Assembly: GCA_023414875.1 (NCBI GenBank)
Contig: JAEZMV010000015.1
Coordinates: 124,001 to 188,000, forward strand
From: Bacillota bacterium
GTDB taxonomy: Bacteria > Bacillota > Clostridia > Lachnospirales > Lachnospiraceae
Direction of reading: 5' to 3'
DNA length: 64,000 bases
The notes under the pieces are model-generated. The model searched no databases. It was not told where the DNA came from and saw only the letters and a program-made list of their open reading frames with translations. Shown one piece after another: positions 17,017 through 24,930 of this stretch. The stretch's first letter is position 1. Each line of letters starts with the position of its first letter. Position numbers and translations under genes: made by a program.

Positions 17017-17727
17017 ATGAATTATTTAAAAATTATAGCATCTTCATTTGTATCCTTAGGTTCCCTGTTTTTATTTACAAAACTGATGGGTAACCGTGAA
17101 ATGTCTCAATTAAGTATGTTTGACTACATCAGTAGTATAGCACTTGGTTCCATAGCCGGAGAAATGGCTGTGATGTCAACGGACAGTATACTAGAGCCTT
17201 TACTTTCCATGGGTATTTTCACCGTAACAACTATTTTTATCTCTTATATTACCTGCAAGTCCATTTATTTACGTAGATTTTTTGAGGGTCAGGCAATCTT
17301 GCTCTATCAAAACGGTCAGATCTTTGAAAAGAATTTATTAAAAGCAAAGCTTGATGTCGATGAATTATTATCCGCATGTCGTATTGATGGTTATTATGAC
17401 TTAGAAGAAATTCATTCTGTATTTCTTGAAACAAACGGCCAAGTAAGTGTCCTTCCTGTAGCAAAAAACCGACCCGTGACCCCATCAGATTTAAATCTTA
17501 ATCCTACACAAAGTCTACCGATGGCGAATGTTATCATTGATGGTAAGATACTTTTAGATAATTTAAAAAGCACCGGTAAGAATCAGAAATGGGTGGAGCA
17601 GCAGCTTCGGTCAAACAATATCAATGATATCAATGAAATAATTCTTGCTACGTATGATTCCAACAAGGAAAAATTAAATATTTACAGGAAATTTCATAAA
17701 AAATTCCTTCGTGATATTTTTGAATAA
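17017..17727 (+). CDS. DUF421 (YetF-like) membrane protein
   Basis: A 236-residue protein. Three N-terminal membrane helices carry FTKLMGNREMSQLSMFDYISSIALGSIAGEM, the conserved core of DUF421 / YetF proteins, followed by the soluble domain with LLKAKLDVDELLSACRIDGYYDLEEI and VFLETNGQVSVLP. YetF relatives are found in spore membranes of Bacilli; their biochemical role is unclear. ATG 17017 follows AAAGGAAGGG; the 31-codon extension lacks a site. The M23 peptidase gene follows after 91 nt. Confidence 0.85.
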   Translation: MNYLKIIASSFVSLGSLFLFTKLMGNREMSQLSMFDYISSIALGSIAGEMAVMSTDSILEPLLSMGIFTVTTIFISYITCKSIYLRRFFEGQAILLYQNGQIFEKNLLKAKLDVDELLSACRIDGYYDLEEIHSVFLETNGQVSVLPVAKNRPVTPSDLNLNPTQSLPMANVIIDGKILLDNLKSTGKNQKWVEQQLRSNNINDINEIILATYDSNKEKLNIYRKFHKKFLRDIFE

Positions 17728-17818
17728 GAAAATGTCTTAACTTATTAGAATTGGTAATAGATGAGTATTTGAAATCATAAAATGTTACAAGTTTTGAAAG
17801 CAAGGAAGATATTTTAAT

Positions 17819-18925
17819 ATGATTTCGAAATTAAAAGCAAAACATATTGTTCTTTGTGAACTGATAATTCTATTTATTTTTTCATCTGTCATCATTAAGG
17901 AAGGCATTAATAATGAGTCTGCAATCTATGCATCCATGTATGATTCTGAAAAGGATTTTATCAAATGGGTAAATTTTGATATCTCCAGTAAAGCATTAGA
18001 ACATGCATATAAATATGATGTTGAATCTCAAACAGAGGAGGTTAAGATTAACTGGATTGAGCTTTTATCCTATCTTGGTCATAAATATGGCGGTGATTTC
18101 TCCAGATATAAAGAAAAGCATATGGATGAGCTGGTAGAGAAGTTGAAAAGCAAGGAAGAAACAATGGAATCCCTTACGGAGGGCATGAAATATTACGACT
18201 ACTATTATGAGGCTTATTCCGCTGTGCTTGGTGGAATGGTTGGAAAATATAAGATAGAAGTTGCCGATGAAACAGCTCCTGGGGGAAAACGATGGGAGGA
18301 AAAATACGGATTAAAGGTTTTTCTTCCCATCGCAAAATATTATCCTTATAGTCATTTTGATGATTTTGGAGTGTCAAGAAGCTATGGTTTTAAACGGAAA
18401 CATCTGGGTCATGATATGATGGGTCAGGTTGGTACTCCTGTTATTGCTGTTGAATCAGGATATATTGAGGCATTAGGTTGGAATCAATACGGCGGATGGC
18501 GAATAGGCATACGCAGCTTTGATAACAAACGTTACTATTATTATGCTCATCTTCGCAAGAATTTTCCATTTAATAAATCTTTAAAGGTAGGTAGCATCAT
18601 TCAAGCCGGTGATGTCATCGGATATCTTGGAAGAACCGGATACAGTAGTTCTGAGAATGCCAATAACATTCAGACTTCTCATCTTCATTTTGGAATGCAG
18701 CTAATCTTTGATGAATCACAAAAGGAATGCAACAGCGAGATTTGGATTGACTGCTATGATATTATTAACTTTTTGTATCGTAACCGTTGTGAGACAATAA
18801 AGGACCCTGAGACCAAGGAATACAACAGGGTATATAAATATGTGGATCCCATTGCAGAACATCACATCAATCATAGTATATATAAATACGATGACGACGA
18901 ATTTAAAATTCATATCTATGAATAA
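17819..18925 (+). CDS. M23 family metallopeptidase, membrane-anchored
   Basis: A 368-residue protein with one N-terminal helix (HIVLCELIILFIFSSVII), then a helical region and a C-terminal LytM/M23 domain. Zinc ligands are visible as HLGHDMMG (HxxxD) and the SHLHFGMQ HxH motif; YAHL is also present. Such enzymes cleave peptidoglycan cross-bridges or act as scaffolds. The position next to a DUF421 protein and the ger operon suggests a spore-wall role, which is inference. AAGGAAG precedes ATG 17819. It converges with the gerB-like gene. Confidence 0.85.
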   Translation: MISKLKAKHIVLCELIILFIFSSVIIKEGINNESAIYASMYDSEKDFIKWVNFDISSKALEHAYKYDVESQTEEVKINWIELLSYLGHKYGGDFSRYKEKHMDELVEKLKSKEETMESLTEGMKYYDYYYEAYSAVLGGMVGKYKIEVADETAPGGKRWEEKYGLKVFLPIAKYYPYSHFDDFGVSRSYGFKRKHLGHDMMGQVGTPVIAVESGYIEALGWNQYGGWRIGIRSFDNKRYYYYAHLRKNFPFNKSLKVGSIIQAGDVIGYLGRTGYSSSENANNIQTSHLHFGMQLIFDESQKECNSEIWIDCYDIINFLYRNRCETIKDPETKEYNRVYKYVDPIAEHHINHSIYKYDDDEFKIHIYE

Positions 18926-18928
18926 CAA

Positions 18929-18961
18929 AAATAGGGATTAGACTGGTAGTCCATCCTATTT
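18929..18961. terminator. Convergent hairpin between M23 and ger genes
   Basis: AAATAGGGAT pairs with ATCCTATTT with one bulged G, between the stops at 18925 and 18975. Weak T-run; it may serve both strands. Confidence 0.5.
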
Positions 18962-18974
18962 GGGTTATAAGCCT

Positions 18975-20084
18975 CTAGTACTGCTTCTTTATATTTTTTC
19001 TTTTTATCACACATAAGATAGTAAGTAACAACGGTACTATATATTCAAAAATAAGATTGAGATTAACAATCACATACTTATATAAATAATTAAATTCAAA
19101 TTGGGTACTACATAGATAATAAGTGAAATAAAATATAATCATTGCCAATGGAATATATAAAAAATTGCATTCCTTCAGATTAAACAGCCATTGGAAGCAA
19201 CGTAACAACAAGATTGCATAAATACAGATTGCTATGAAATCTGATAGTACACATATTAATGTTACTAAAACCTCGAATCGTTCAAATATATTAAAGAATG
19301 ACACACTTTTTACTGCAATATAAAAAGGGAAGGGAAGATTCTTTGTAAGACTAGCACCGGATATTCCAAATGTAAATATCGTTATCATAAATGCCAATGC
19401 AGTAAACGTAAGTATTCCAAACCAAAGCTTCCTTACCTGCTTTTTCTGAACCGCAATACCGAATTTATCCGCGAAGAACAGGGCAATAATAATGTTACCA
19501 CCGACTGCTACTACATGTTTCGAAGCCATAATGGTTTCCTTCAAATTGATCGTAGTCACCGGGAGTAAATAATCCACACGAATTCTTGTTAATGCACATA
19601 GAAACAAAATTGCAAACAGAATAAGGACTGTACTAAGGGTAAGCTCTGCAAATCGGAATACCGTTTTTATACCCCGTATCAAGGCATAGAACACCAATAC
19701 AGCCAGTACTCCCATAAAAAAATCCGATCTTGTTCTAGGCATCAAGGTAAACTGCAGAGTCAGGCTATACATAGTAACCTTTGCGGTTATAGAAATCAAT
19801 ATCCATATTAGATAGAATAGTATCAGTAGCTTTGACAGAAACTTTCCAACTAAGTGCACCATAATTTCATAAATATTTAATCCGGGATAGGACTTAAGCA
19901 ATAAAATTACGATGGCAGTAAGCGGTACTGTTGCAAGTACAGACCATAATGGACTTAGATATCCGCTTCTGCCGGCTTCATCTGCCAATGCCCCCGGTAC
20001 CTGTCTTAGAATCGAGGAAATAGAAATAAACAGATACATAAAGGTAATTTGACGAAGTGTAACCTCTCTATTCAACTGCTCCAC
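18975..20084 (-). CDS. GerAB/GerB-type spore germination permease
   Basis: A 369-residue integral membrane protein with about ten helices and the N-terminal VTLRQITFMYLFISISSIL and PGALADEAGRSGYLSP motifs of the GerB/endospore germination permease family (APC superfamily fold). In B. subtilis this subunit binds the germinant, such as an amino acid, in the inner spore membrane. The start is GTG 20084, just after the stop of the small upstream gene and nearly overlapping it. It is the last gene of the operon, so the order is gerA-gerC-small-gerB. Confidence 0.85.
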   Translation of the reverse strand: MEQLNREVTLRQITFMYLFISISSILRQVPGALADEAGRSGYLSPLWSVLATVPLTAIVILLLKSYPGLNIYEIMVHLVGKFLSKLLILFYLIWILISITAKVTMYSLTLQFTLMPRTRSDFFMGVLAVLVFYALIRGIKTVFRFAELTLSTVLILFAILFLCALTRIRVDYLLPVTTINLKETIMASKHVVAVGGNIIIALFFADKFGIAVQKKQVRKLWFGILTFTALAFMITIFTFGISGASLTKNLPFPFYIAVKSVSFFNIFERFEVLVTLICVLSDFIAICIYAILLLRCFQWLFNLKECNFLYIPLAMIIFYFTYYLCSTQFEFNYLYKYVIVNLNLIFEYIVPLLLTILCVIKRKNIKKQY

Positions 20085-20085
20085 C

Positions 20086-20274
20086 TCATTTCGTATATTT
20101 TTCCATCAGCATAGTAAGACTCGGCAAATAAGGATTCAATAAATAAAAAACACCAAGAGTAATTCCTATCACTGATAATAATAAATATATGACCAGATTA
20201 CGCTTTTCTTTGAGAAGCTTATCTTTTTGTTTAATAAAGGTATAAATTATCGTAATTGAAAAAATGTAAATCAT
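20086..20274 (-). CDS. Small two-helix protein inside the ger operon
   Basis: A 62-residue protein with two predicted membrane helices: MIYIFSITIIYTFI and NLVIYLLLSVIGITLGVFYLL, separated by a lysine-rich loop. It starts 5 nt after the gerC stop and ends 1 nt before the gerB start, so it belongs to the operon. Short two-helix D-subunits are known in some Bacillus GerA-type operons, and this could be an equivalent, but I do not recognise the sequence. Likely real from spacing and topology. Confidence 0.7.
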   Translation of the reverse strand: MIYIFSITIIYTFIKQKDKLLKEKRNLVIYLLLSVIGITLGVFYLLNPYLPSLTMLMEKYTK

Positions 20275-20279
20275 GATGC

Positions 20280-21383
20280 TTACCTCTCATTTCCCAAAAT
20301 AAAGGATTTCGATATCCTGGATTGAAGCTTAACCTGATAATTAATATCAGATATTTTATTGGGCCAATTTTCCTTATTGTTCTTCCACTGTGAATAATTC
20401 TGATTTTCAATTTTCCTAGCCAGATTTAAAATATCAAGACCGGTCGATTGTGAATATTGAACTGCTTTTTCTATAATCGCCTTGATATAATTATTCTGTT
20501 CCTCTGTGAGTCTTACCAATTCGTCCTGTGTAAAAATATTTTCTTTCGTTATTACCTCTTTTATCATTGTTTCAAAACTCACCTTAATATTTACCGATAT
20601 ATTCTCATCTTCTATGTCAGTGCTTAAATCAGTTTCCGTATAAGAAACCATTAGGTTTACCTGATCCTTAAGATAAATCGAATAGCTTCGCATAACATTT
20701 TTAATAAAATTAACACCATCCGAGGTATCCTTATCCAAATAATCCTGTAATTTAAGTTCATCAAAAACTGCATAGCCTTCTATAATAAATCCAGATTCCT
20801 CAGCAATTAAATATGGAACCAGCACACTGGAATAGGTTTGTTCAATATCATTTAATATATTAACAAACGTATTATCACTTCTGGTTAAAAGCTCCCTTTG
20901 TTTCTGCTCCAATGCCTGCATATCTTCATGAATGGATTGCTTATTTTTAATTCCTTCCTCTATAAAATCTACTGCACTTTTATCTTTTATAATATAAATT
21001 AAGGCTTCCATTTTTATGGTTTCATCTCTTGACAAGAAATCAAGACAATTATCGATACCATTTCTTGCAGCACTATCTCCTATCAGGAAAGCTCCTGCCT
21101 GTGCCAATGAAATTTCTTTCTTATTTTTTGACTTTAAATCTTCCAGAGCCTCATATGCAGATTTACCCTCGCCCTTTACCACTTCTTCCATACCGGAGCC
21201 TGCACCCTTCTCCGGATCTGCTCCGCCACCGGTACTATACAGTGCGCTCAAGGAATATTCCCCCTCCACATAGTCAATCCCAAGAGTAAGAATTAGGTCA
21301 ATCTCGTCAATTTCCTTTCTACTCATATCATGGGTACAACCGCATAACATAAAAGCGAGTAAACATAATAACAGTTTTTTCAT
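20280..21383 (-). CDS. Ger(x)C family germination lipoprotein
   Basis: A 367-residue protein starting MKKLLLCLLAFMLCGCTHD, a lipoprotein signal with the lipobox Cys. It continues with RKEIDEIDLILTLGIDYVEGEYSL, the typical GerC N-terminal domain, then SLAQAGAFLIGDSAARNGI and a C-terminal domain. It is the peripheral lipoprotein of the germinant receptor on the outer face of the inner spore membrane. It follows gerA by 14 nt and shares the operon with the small gene and gerB. Confidence 0.9.
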   Translation of the reverse strand: MKKLLLCLLAFMLCGCTHDMSRKEIDEIDLILTLGIDYVEGEYSLSALYSTGGGADPEKGAGSGMEEVVKGEGKSAYEALEDLKSKNKKEISLAQAGAFLIGDSAARNGIDNCLDFLSRDETIKMEALIYIIKDKSAVDFIEEGIKNKQSIHEDMQALEQKQRELLTRSDNTFVNILNDIEQTYSSVLVPYLIAEESGFIIEGYAVFDELKLQDYLDKDTSDGVNFIKNVMRSYSIYLKDQVNLMVSYTETDLSTDIEDENISVNIKVSFETMIKEVITKENIFTQDELVRLTEEQNNYIKAIIEKAVQYSQSTGLDILNLARKIENQNYSQWKNNKENWPNKISDINYQVKLQSRISKSFILGNER

Positions 21384-21397
21384 CTAACTTGATCTCC

Positions 21398-22855
21398 CTA
21401 CTGATTTTGCTTAATTCGATCTTCCGGAACGATTTTCTGCGGTCGTTTCCTGAAATATTTAATTGGGAAACGAAATAATGTATCTTTATTATTACTTTCA
21501 TCGATGTCCACGAAGGGTGACATATATGCCACTCCATAATTATCGAGACTGCATAGATGAATAAGCAAAATGATTAATCCAACAGCTAGTCCAAAAAATC
21601 CTCCGACAGCTGCAAATACTGAAAATGAAAACCTAATCACTCGAATACCACTGCTTAAATCCTGATTTGGCATCATAAAGCCCGCAATTCCGGCCAAGGC
21701 TACAATTACTACAACCAACGGCGATAAAATATTCGCTGTAACAGCAGCATCTCCTACAACAATGCCTCCTAAGATGGACATTGCTGTACCGATTGCTTTT
21801 GGTAATCTTAAGCCTGCTTCAATTAGTATTTCAAATGCAATTAATAAACCAAGCACCTCCGTAGCAGAAGAAAACGGTACATTTTGCTTAGCTGCTTGCG
21901 TTGATAATGCCAACTGAACTGGCAACATCTGATTTTGATAGGTGGTTGCAGCTATATAAAATGCCGGTAAAAAGAGTGTTAGAAGCATCGCCACATAACG
22001 TATCAAACGCAAGGCTGAACCAACAAAAAAATGATTTGCATAATCCTCCGGGGACTGCATCAGCATTACCAATTGGCATGGCAGCAGATAGACAAAAGGT
22101 ATCCCATCCACCACTAACGCGATTCTGCCATCAGATAGATTAGCAGAGATACGATCCGGTCTTTGAGTGTACATAATTTGGGGAAACAGACTCTTTTTAT
22201 TTTCAATCAAATATTCTTCAATAAATGCAGGCGTTGATATATTATCAATATCAATATTCTTGATGGTTTCTTTGATTTTATTGACCGTATCCATATTTGC
22301 AATTGTACTAATATAGCACAAGGCTATGTCCGTTTTAGATATTTTACCAACCGTTAAGCTTTCTACCACTAAGTATTCCGATCGAATTCTTCTTCGAATT
22401 AACGCAGTATTGACTCTCATAACCTCAATAAAGGAATCCTTGGCGCCTTTAATAACACCCTCCTCTACAGGCTCGGAAATTGAGCGTTTTTCAAACATTC
22501 TAATGTCATAAACAATAGCCTTTTGTTCCTGATCGAATAAAAAAGCAACCATGCCGCTTAATACATATTTTAATAATAGTTGGTAATCTGCCTCTTCCTT
22601 CGTAAACACATGGTATGCACCTCCACCCAGAAGATAATCCATCACTGCACGCTCTGTTTTGCAATCATGCAAAAACTGGTCCGAAATAATAGGATTAAGT
22701 ATCACTTCATCCACCAAACCGGAATTAATTAAACCATCCACACAAAAAATATGAAAGGTAACGTTACTATTATTTATTATAATCGGACGGACTAATATAT
22801 CACTGCTTTTTGAGAAAAGTTCTTTAAATATCTGAGAATTAATAATCTGCTCCAT
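21398..22855 (-). CDS. GerA family spore germination protein (A subunit)
   Basis: A 485-residue protein with a soluble N-terminal half and a membrane half of about five helices (YVAMLLTLFLPAFYIAATTYQ, AFEILIEAGLRLP, GDAAVTANILSPLVVVIVAL, FSFSVFAAVGGFFGLAVG). The PEDYANHFFVGSALRLIRY and PKAIGTAMSILGGIVVG motifs are family hallmarks. A subunits form the pentameric ion channel of germinant receptors. ATG 22855 has AGTAGG 6 nt upstream, better than the frame start at 22927. It is the first gene of the operon. Confidence 0.92.
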   Translation of the reverse strand: MEQIINSQIFKELFSKSSDILVRPIIINNSNVTFHIFCVDGLINSGLVDEVILNPIISDQFLHDCKTERAVMDYLLGGGAYHVFTKEEADYQLLLKYVLSGMVAFLFDQEQKAIVYDIRMFEKRSISEPVEEGVIKGAKDSFIEVMRVNTALIRRRIRSEYLVVESLTVGKISKTDIALCYISTIANMDTVNKIKETIKNIDIDNISTPAFIEEYLIENKKSLFPQIMYTQRPDRISANLSDGRIALVVDGIPFVYLLPCQLVMLMQSPEDYANHFFVGSALRLIRYVAMLLTLFLPAFYIAATTYQNQMLPVQLALSTQAAKQNVPFSSATEVLGLLIAFEILIEAGLRLPKAIGTAMSILGGIVVGDAAVTANILSPLVVVIVALAGIAGFMMPNQDLSSGIRVIRFSFSVFAAVGGFFGLAVGLIILLIHLCSLDNYGVAYMSPFVDIDESNNKDTLFRFPIKYFRKRPQKIVPEDRIKQNQ

Positions 22856-23014
22856 ACACATCCTACTTTCTGCGAACGATCCTATGTTGTTATTAATAAC
22901 TTGTAGTATTGTTCCAATTGGGTACATATATCAACTTTTAATATTCTCTCAGATAACCTGATACTTTATTCATAAAGTAATGTTTTTCCTTTCTTCTATT
23001 AATGCAAAACAAAA

Positions 23015-23032
23015 AGTCTGCCTTGGCAGACT
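23015..23032 (-). terminator. Terminator behind the DUF6514-like gene
   Basis: AGTCTGCC (23015-23022) and GGCAGACT (23025-23032); on the minus strand TTTTTG follows. It sits in the 360-bp gap 22856-23215, which otherwise shows only a short direct repeat CAGCTCATTAT at about 23093 and 23165. Confidence 0.75.
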
Positions 23033-23215
23033 CTCTTAGTATATTAGATAAATTTACGATTTGATAATATTAAAAAAGACTCCCTCCTAGCAGCTCATTA
23101 TATCACCCAAGGATAATTTCCATCGGTTAAATGATAGCGCAATGCGAGACAGTCTGTTTTAAGTCAGCTCATTATGTAGTCAATCTCTTACGTTCATGAT
23201 AAGTTTCATGAGTGC

Positions 23216-23476
23216 TTAGTTACCGAAGTTATCTTCGGCAATTTCTTTTAAGTGTATCGGAAGTACTTTCCCTTTTACCATCTGACGAAGAAAAGACTCC
23301 GCTTCCCCTTCATCATCCGTAAAATTTTCTATGTAACAATAATTGTTTTCTATCTCACTACCGTCAGCAATGCATTCAAGACTGTAAAGAGCATTCTCAA
23401 AAATAAGATTATAAACAACCTTAATATTTTCAACTTTAACTTTTTTAGTATTGGTTTTCATTGAATGTTCTATCAT
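23216..23476 (-). CDS. DUF6514-like small protein
   Basis: An 86-residue protein, acidic at the C-terminus. The pattern YNLIFENALYSLECIADGSEI followed by ENFTDDEGEAESFLRQMVKGKVLPIHL resembles the DUF6514 family of clostridial small proteins, in which a beta-strand core precedes a helix with x-x-A-x-x-F/L-x-x-x-x-x-x-V-x-P-x-H. Function unknown. ATG 23476 has GGGGTGG upstream, and the 50-codon longer frame lacks a site. It is a single gene with its own terminator. Confidence 0.65.
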   Translation of the reverse strand: MIEHSMKTNTKKVKVENIKVVYNLIFENALYSLECIADGSEIENNYCYIENFTDDEGEAESFLRQMVKGKVLPIHLKEIAEDNFGN

Positions 23477-23615
23477 GTAACGCCACCCCTCTTCATAGTA
23501 TAATGAAAGACTACATAAAAAGATATCTTTTGACACTATAATTATATCAACAAATCTAATTCTTGACGAGTGGTTTATATCAAATTTTTTTATGTAAATT
23601 ATAGTACCCATGGAC

Positions 23616-23759
23616 TTAACTACCACTTTTCAAGCTTTCATCCATCAATATTTTTAAAGTTTTCCATCCCTGCCATTTCATGTTCTGCCAATCCATAATA
23701 CTAGAATAAGAGGAGCTCTCATATCTGGAAAAATCTTGCCTGCATAGATAAACTCTCAT
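23616..23759 (-). CDS. 47-codon reading frame coupled to the hydrolase gene; possible remnant
   Basis: The start codon overlaps the stop of the upstream hydrolase gene as ATGA, and AGGAG lies 8 nt before it, so the start looks genuine. The beginning MRVYLCRQDF resembles the N-terminus of the putative DNA-metabolism proteins paired with a radical SAM partner, but the rest is short and ends after 47 residues, rich in Ser, Trp and Lys. Either a small real protein or a truncated remnant; low certainty. Confidence 0.4.
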   Translation of the reverse strand: MRVYLCRQDFSRYESSSYSSIMDWQNMKWQGWKTLKILMDESLKSGS

Positions 23760-24634
23760 CAAAAAATCTCCTGTTTCATATCTCCACTTCTTCCCCAACC
23801 TTCTCCGGTACCAAAGCTCTTAATAAAATATAAATCTTCATCATTTGGTTCAGATTGATAAGCATTCTTATATTTAGCAATTGATTTTTCAAGGTTATTA
23901 CATCCTTTTGTCATCTCAGCTCCCATCCGAAGTTGATTGAAATATGATATCATTTCATCTCTACTACAGATACTTTCATGCGAACAAAGATAATGCTCAG
24001 CATCATATGCTTCTATTAATCTAATTACTTGTTCCATCAGCTCTCTATCGTAATAATTAAATCCCTGCGAATTATAACCATACACACAATCACCTAAAAA
24101 CAACGATTTTTCCTCCGGAACATAAACAATCGTTGAATCCTCCGTATGCGGACTCGGAATTTCTCTGATTATGCATGTAACATTGCCAAGGTCTATTGTC
24201 ATCTCTCCACAATAGGAGATATCAAAATTATTTAGTTTAAGTGCGTCCATATGTTCAATCTCCTGCTTCAAGCAGTTAATAGAAAAATCTTTGAAAATAT
24301 GATTCATCTTTGCTTCCTCCAAAGATATATCATCATACTTTAGGTTGCAGTATGTTTTCATATATTCATATGTTTTCTGACTGGCGATTGATACTGCTTC
24401 CCATTCGTTTATGCCAAACACATGATCCCAGTGATGATGAGTAATAACTAGATATTTAACCTCTGGGAAACCCATCTCCTTGATTTCCTTTAAAAAATCT
24501 TTTGCATGTCTCGGTGAATTTCCGGCATCAATTACCATACAACATTTATCTCCCACAATAATACCTAACGCCGGTCTATCTGTTTCATCACTGTGACTCA
24601 TATAATAAATCCTATCAGTTACTTTTTCTAACAT
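23759..24634 (-). CDS. MBL-fold metallo-hydrolase
   Basis: A 291-residue protein with the metallo-beta-lactamase fold. The metal-binding motif THHHWDH is followed by PSPHTEDSTIVYV, FLGDCVYGY and CSHESICSRDEM, giving the His and Asp ligands of a dinuclear zinc site. Members hydrolyse thioesters, lactones, phosphodiesters or other esters; which one is not readable. ATG 24634 has GGGGG upstream at 6 nt; the ATG at 24673 is an alternative. It is translationally coupled (ATGA) to the 47-codon frame. Confidence 0.85.
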   Translation of the reverse strand: MLEKVTDRIYYMSHSDETDRPALGIIVGDKCCMVIDAGNSPRHAKDFLKEIKEMGFPEVKYLVITHHHWDHVFGINEWEAVSIASQKTYEYMKTYCNLKYDDISLEEAKMNHIFKDFSINCLKQEIEHMDALKLNNFDISYCGEMTIDLGNVTCIIREIPSPHTEDSTIVYVPEEKSLFLGDCVYGYNSQGFNYYDRELMEQVIRLIEAYDAEHYLCSHESICSRDEMISYFNQLRMGAEMTKGCNNLEKSIAKYKNAYQSEPNDEDLYFIKSFGTGEGWGRSGDMKQEIF

Positions 24635-24794
24635 TTTTAAACCCCCATTTATATTATCGTTTGTCATAACCACTACTGAAACCTAAAATGTAAATGCTAT
24701 CTGAAATCTGGTATATATGAATCAATGATACTCTCCATGAAACATAACTTCAACCTTAAATTTTTTTCTGAACTAAAATTACGAGAGCTAAATA

Positions 24795-24896
24795 AATAAC
24801 CATGCCTTATTCTAGCAAACCTACTTTCTCTTCCGCTTGAATAGTAATTAATTCACTGAAGAAAATTAGGTTCAATCATAATAAAACATGGTTATT
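24795..24896 (-). terminator. Possible long-loop terminator behind PFOR
   Basis: AATAACCATG (24795-24804) and CATGGTTATT (24887-24896) form a perfect 10-bp inverted repeat with a long loop; the tail after it on the minus strand is T-rich but interrupted. Confidence 0.4.
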
Positions 24897-24930
24897 CTTT
24901 ATCCATATAATCTACTTTAAAAATGCAGTA

